Origin: Euryarchaeota archaeon UBA558
Lineage (GTDB): Archaea > Thermoplasmatota > Poseidoniia > Poseidoniales > Thalassarchaeaceae
Direction: 5' to 3'
Assembly (NCBI GenBank): GCA_002507175.1
Contig: DAZE01000017.1
Span: 55,013-119,012, forward strand
DNA: 64,000 nt
Shown here: in pieces, positions 62,443-64,000 of the stretch
Layout: every line of letters begins with the position of its first letter
Numbering within the stretch: position 1 is the stretch's first letter
Notes under the pieces: generated by a model
What the model was told of the DNA's origin: nothing
Seen by the model: only the letters and a program-made list of their open reading frames with translations
The model's database searches: none
Made by a program: the position numbers and the translations under genes

Positions 62443-63777
62443 ATGGGGTTCTCCAGAGTCCTCATAGCAAACCGTGGCGAAATTGCCCTCAGAATTTTGA
62501 GATCACTCCGTACTATGGGTATAGAGGTTGCAATTATACACGGAAGAGAAGATAGAACAAGTCTACCAGTGAGACTGTCTGATTATGCAGTCCCAATCTA
62601 CCGGGACGACCCATTGCAAAGCTATCTAGACATCGAAGCGGTTGTGGAAGCGGCCAAAAGCGTCAAGGCTGATGCAGTGCATCCAGGATATGGATTCCTC
62701 GCAGAAAACCCAGCATTTGCCCGTAGGCTGAAAGATGAGGGCATAGTATTCATCGGCCCTTCACCAGAGGTGCTGGAACTACTGGGGGACAAGATACAAG
62801 CCCGTTCCACCATGGCTGCTGCTGGGTTACCAGTCGCTGGGGGTTCTAATCATCCAGTTGAAAACCCGAATGAAGCCAACTTAGTTGCAGCAGAGATTGG
62901 ATATCCCGTGATCATAAAGGCAGCGGCTGGGGGCGGCGGCATCGGCATGCAGGTCGTGGCGAGTCAAGTTGACCTTGATTCGGCATTCCGTCTATGTTCT
63001 AGCAGAGCGAAGTCGGCGTTCGGAGATGGGAGGGTCTTCATCGAAAAGTACATCGAGAATGCACAACACATTGAATTTCAGGTTCTGGGTGATGGAACAA
63101 ATGCAGTCCATTTCGGGGAAAGATTTTGCTCAATCCAGAGGAGGCACCAGAAAATTCTGGAAGAAGGACCTTGGCTAGACGATGATACTCGAAACAGGAT
63201 GGGACAAAAAGTAGTGGAAGGTGCAATAACAGTTGGTTATTCTGGACTAGCCACATTCGAGTTTCTCAGAGACTCAAACGGGGAATTTTACTTCCTAGAG
63301 GTCAACCCCAGAGTACAGGTTGAACATACTGTGACGGAGCAACTGACTGGATTCGACCTGGTCTCTTTGGGAATAAGGGTAGCATCAGGGGAAAGCATTG
63401 GAATATCGCAAGGTCAGATACAACTTACAGGCCATGCAATCCAAGCGAGAATTAATGCCGAGAAACCAACAGATTTCTCTCCTGCGCCGGGCAGATTATG
63501 GGAATGCCTACTTCCTTCCGGACCAGGAATAAGAGTAGATTCACACGCTTGCTCTGGCTACTCTATGCCAAGGTGCTTCGACTCACTACTTGCCAAGATC
63601 ATTTCTCACGGAAGGGACCGTGAGGAGGCTATATCGAGATTGGATGCAGCACTGAGAGAAACGGTTCTAGATGGTGTGGATACTCTCATACCTCTTCACA
63701 GGAAAATCCTAGAAGAACCCAACTTCCTCAAGAAGAACATGACCATCTCCTATCTTGAAGATCATGATTTTGGGTGA
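62443..63777 (+). CDS. accC: Biotin carboxylase subunit (acetyl/propionyl-CoA carboxylase)
   Basis: 444 residues from Met at 62443 ('MGFSRVLIANRGEIALRIL'); the frame opens at 62407. ATP-grasp motifs 'KAAAGGGGIGMQVV', 'EKYIENAQHIEFQVLGDG', 'FGERFCSIQRRHQKILEE' and 'FLEVNPRVQVEHTVTE' identify the biotin carboxylase. It carboxylates biotin on a carrier protein; the carrier and carboxyltransferase are not in the window. It is followed by a PfkB-type kinase gene four bases later. Confidence 0.93.
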   Translation: MGFSRVLIANRGEIALRILRSLRTMGIEVAIIHGREDRTSLPVRLSDYAVPIYRDDPLQSYLDIEAVVEAAKSVKADAVHPGYGFLAENPAFARRLKDEGIVFIGPSPEVLELLGDKIQARSTMAAAGLPVAGGSNHPVENPNEANLVAAEIGYPVIIKAAAGGGGIGMQVVASQVDLDSAFRLCSSRAKSAFGDGRVFIEKYIENAQHIEFQVLGDGTNAVHFGERFCSIQRRHQKILEEGPWLDDDTRNRMGQKVVEGAITVGYSGLATFEFLRDSNGEFYFLEVNPRVQVEHTVTEQLTGFDLVSLGIRVASGESIGISQGQIQLTGHAIQARINAEKPTDFSPAPGRLWECLLPSGPGIRVDSHACSGYSMPRCFDSLLAKIISHGRDREEAISRLDAALRETVLDGVDTLIPLHRKILEEPNFLKKNMTISYLEDHDFG

Positions 63778-63781
63778 AAGA

Positions 63782-64000
63782 ATGGAGTTAGTTATCGTTG
63801 GAAGTGCTGGTTATGATGACATCGAGACACCACTTGGGAAGGTAAGCGGCCTTCTGGGTGGATCTGCCATATATTCTGGGCTCTCAGCGGCTTTTCATGC
63901 AAGAGACATAGGGCTACAGAGGCTTAGTGTGGGCATTGTTTCTATTGTAGGGGAAGACTTCGACCCTGATTCAGAAAGAAAATTGAGACAATCTGGGTTG
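63782..64000 (+). CDS. PfkB-family carbohydrate kinase, 3' end beyond window
   Basis: 73 residues visible from ATG 63782. 'ELVIVGSAGYDDIETPLGKVSGLLGGSAIYSGLSAAF' (in parts) has the first strand and the Gly-Gly motif of the ribokinase/PfkB N-terminus. Four bases after accC, so in the same operon. Substrate cannot be told from the visible part. Confidence 0.75.
   Translation, partial: MELVIVGSAGYDDIETPLGKVSGLLGGSAIYSGLSAAFHARDIGLQRLSVGIVSIVGEDFDPDSERKLRQSGL

Overview
The window looks like a chromosomal piece of a planktonic marine euryarchaeon, most likely Marine Group II (Candidatus Poseidoniales) or a close Thermoplasmata relative. Archaeal information-processing genes (thermosome, Orc1/Cdc6, stand-alone Bud32, archaeal CoaD joined to a DUF359 kinase, a UPF0200 kinase) sit beside genes of bacterial or eukaryotic type (DnaK, TGS-domain ThrRS, NadA, GlpX, metazoan/plant-like class I aldolase, fatty-acid and aromatic-CoA enzymes). 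A PGF-CTERM cell-surface protein and several large secreted proteins with one C-terminal anchor fit the same group. The assignment rests on gene content and protein resemblance; no rRNA is present to confirm it. Packing is very tight: only one gap between genes exceeds 300 bases, and four convergent gene pairs overlap at their stop codons.

Layout. 1-7.2 kb: partial fasciclin-cupredoxin surface protein, PIN-domain protein, and three membrane or envelope proteins. 7.2-9.7 kb: heptose-phosphate isomerase and kinase pair, then a voltage-gated K+ channel with a zinc ribbon. 9.7-20.8 kb: ThrRS, NAD kinase-like protein, CTP synthase, SDR-type threonine dehydrogenase, and a chaperone locus (thermosome diverging from an Hsp20-like protein plus DnaK). 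19.9-25.3 kb: BASS transporter, leucyl aminopeptidase, CopZ/CopA copper export with a perfect palindrome upstream. 25.3-38.6 kb: GNAT, agmatinase-like protein, giant surface protein, tRNA-Gly, ArsC/LMW-PTP, Mrp ATPase, PAP2 protein, NadA, Bud32, RdgB, proline-tailed membrane protein, enoyl-CoA hydratase, UPF0200 kinase. 38.6-42.4 kb: transaldolase-like protein, SPFH protein, PI-PLC-like lipoprotein, TrhO.

42.4-50.7 kb is a catabolic island. A probable minus-strand operon holds a geranylgeranyl-reductase-like flavoprotein, enoyl-CoA hydratase, BoxB-like diiron epoxidase, an unknown 187-residue protein, 3-hydroxyacyl-CoA dehydrogenase, an SDR and a SemiSWEET. A PaaG-like isomerase and an aldehyde dehydrogenase lie next to it. 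Together they resemble an aerobic aromatic-CoA (box/paa hybrid) route. A CysJ-like reductase at 61.1 kb could serve as electron donor, but this is speculative.

50.7-64 kb: MoaE, MoaC, GlpX and class I aldolase in a row; a small winged-helix protein; a large HTH protein behind an AT-rich promoter with repeated sites; a GC-rich, hairpin-dense stretch of about 250 bases just upstream of the CoaD-DPCK fusion (candidate structured RNA); Orc1/Cdc6 with an AT-rich repeat-bearing upstream region (candidate origin); an MBL-fold hydrolase; the CysJ-like reductase; biotin carboxylase; and the start of a PfkB-family kinase.
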